From the NCBI RefSeq assembly GCF_900141865.1, contig NZ_FQYW01000006.1, positions 62,001 to 126,000 of the forward strand: a stretch of DNA of 64,000 nucleotides. The letters are read 5' to 3'. Of this stretch, positions 63,225-64,000 are shown piece after piece. The notes under the pieces were generated by a model. The model had not been told where the DNA came from. It saw only the letters and a list, made by a program, of their open reading frames with translations, and searched no databases. The DNA comes from Anaerovibrio lipolyticus DSM 3074 (lineage in GTDB: Bacteria > Bacillota > Negativicutes > Selenomonadales > Selenomonadaceae). Within the stretch, counting starts at the first letter, position 1. Each line of letters begins with the position of its first letter. The position numbers and the translations under genes were made by a program.

Positions 63225-64000
63225 CTATAAGTTCTTCGGCTGCACAAACAATGCTTTAATGGTGATATTGACCTTTTTCACTGCCATACCTGTCAACCGC
63301 TCCACTTCCTTTTTTATCTCCAACTGCATCTGCTGAACCAAAGTAGGTATGTGCTTGCCAAAGGATATAATAACTGAACAATCAAGCTCTATGCCTTGAG
63401 ATTCATACCCTACTGCACCATCCCCCCGATACACATGACGCACCTCTGCATCAGCCACCTTGGTAACATTTCCGCTATCTGTGAGAATACGACGCACGAT
63501 GGCCTCAATACAGGAATCATCAATAATCAGCTTGCCATAGTAGCTGAATACCGGGCGGACAATGGATTTTTCTCCCAGCAGGTGGCGCTGACGGCGCTTC
63601 TGTTCATCCTCTCTTTTTACCATGGACTTCAAAGAATCCACTAAATACCCGGAAAAATGGGGCTTCAGTTCAATGGTAGGCACCGGGATGACGTGCTTGC
63701 CCTGCTCCAGACGATGCTTTCTGGCCTTATCCATCTCTCCCTGGGTAGCAATATCCTCAATGTGAACGAACTTGGATATTTCAGGCAAATTAAGGGCCTT
63801 GGCAATCTTAATAACCATATTTTCCGATGTTCCCAAAATAAGAATCCGCTTTGGCTGAGTTTCCTCAATGGCCCTGCTTACTTCCTTGGCATGGCCTGGC
63901 AACACAAAAATAGCTCTTTTAACAGCCAGCACCTTATTCTGCTCCTTTTTGGCAGAGCTGCCGGCAATTATTTTGCCATCCTTAATGAAAAGGCCATCAT
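63225..64000 (-). CDS. Gls24/Asp23-like C-terminal domain protein, 5' end beyond window
   Basis: The frame is open without a stop from 63225 to the right edge (258 codons), so the GTG at 63932 is only an internal codon and the true start lies outside. The visible part reads DGLFIKDGKIIAGSSAKKEQNK, then AVKRAIFVLPGHAKEVSRAIEETQPKRILILGTSENM (nucleotide-binding-like alpha/beta), a basic linker (KREDEQKRRQRHLL), and an Asp23-like C-terminal domain (IELDCSVIISFGKHIPTLVQQMQLEIKKEVERLTGMAVKKVNITIKALF). From memory, relatives carry a P-loop near the missing N-terminus. Function unknown. Confidence 0.7.
   Translation of the reverse strand, partial: DGLFIKDGKIIAGSSAKKEQNKVLAVKRAIFVLPGHAKEVSRAIEETQPKRILILGTSENMVIKIAKALNLPEISKFVHIEDIATQGEMDKARKHRLEQGKHVIPVPTIELKPHFSGYLVDSLKSMVKREDEQKRRQRHLLGEKSIVRPVFSYYGKLIIDDSCIEAIVRRILTDSGNVTKVADAEVRHVYRGDGAVGYESQGIELDCSVIISFGKHIPTLVQQMQLEIKKEVERLTGMAVKKVNITIKALFVQPKNL

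Noticed and set aside
63932-63932. GTG at 63932 as the start of the Gls24-like gene
   Set aside because: The same frame is open with protein-like sequence up to the window edge, so the start is outside.

Overview
The window reads as a stretch of chromosome from an anaerobic, low-to-mid GC Firmicute, most likely a member of the Negativicutes (Selenomonadaceae-like; an Anaerovibrio-type organism would fit the glycerol genes and secreted esterase). That placement is inferred from gene content and order: a CIRCE-controlled hrcA-grpE-dnaK-dnaJ-prmA-rsmE-mtaB operon, a ctsR-radA-carD-yacL-ispDF-cysS-mrnC-thyX-rlmB-rae1-sigH block that keeps Bacillus-type order, a T-box leader, a TAXI-type TRAP system and an 11-gene nuo operon. 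There are no rRNA genes, no CRISPR array, no intact transposon and no phage module. Most genes are on the minus strand.

Left part (1-15400): the heat-shock operon (reading leftward from a sigma-A-type promoter plus perfect CIRCE near 7440), hemW, lepA, then rpsT on the plus strand facing holA, comEC and comEA. The repressor gene hrcA is split by one extra G in a run of seven. A roughly 190 bp imperfect palindrome lies between lepA and hemW.

Middle (15500-38800): queF, a PAS-GGDEF-EAL protein, a TAXI-TRAP transporter operon (binding lipoprotein, DUF1850, fused permease), an eamA - ftsZ-like - tcdA run, a glycerol/dihydroxyacetone cluster (glpK-glpF-dhaK-dhaL-dhaM), purL, a YhcH-family gene, and on the plus strand an alanine-type T-box followed by alaR-alaT. 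A promoter with a 13 bp dyad over its -10 and a structured attenuator-like leader precede a secreted esterase with Sel1 repeats. comFB follows on the minus strand.

Right part (38940-64000): nuoABCDHIJKLMN without nuoEFG; then (read leftward from 59200) ctsR, a 50-residue membrane protein, radA, carD, yacL, ispD, ispF, cysS, mrnC, thyX, rlmB, rae1 and sigH; then a coiled-coil protein, coaD and rsmD. On the plus strand are a possible IS200/IS605 right-end remnant, a DUF4127 gene and tRNA-Gln(CUG). A Gls24/Asp23-like gene continues past the right edge, and mtaB past the left edge.

Functionally the window combines protein quality control (HrcA and CtsR regulons), tRNA/rRNA modification, DNA uptake (comEA, comEC, comFB, with sigH nearby), glycerol uptake and phosphorylation, alanine metabolism, and a quinone-linked proton pump that probably does not take electrons from NADH through its own module. 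The items most worth a second look are the hrcA frameshift, the divergent FtsZ-like protein, the Ala T-box operon, the leader of the secreted esterase, the ctsR operon that lacks mcsAB-clpC, and three unexplained palindromic or IS-like intergenic elements.
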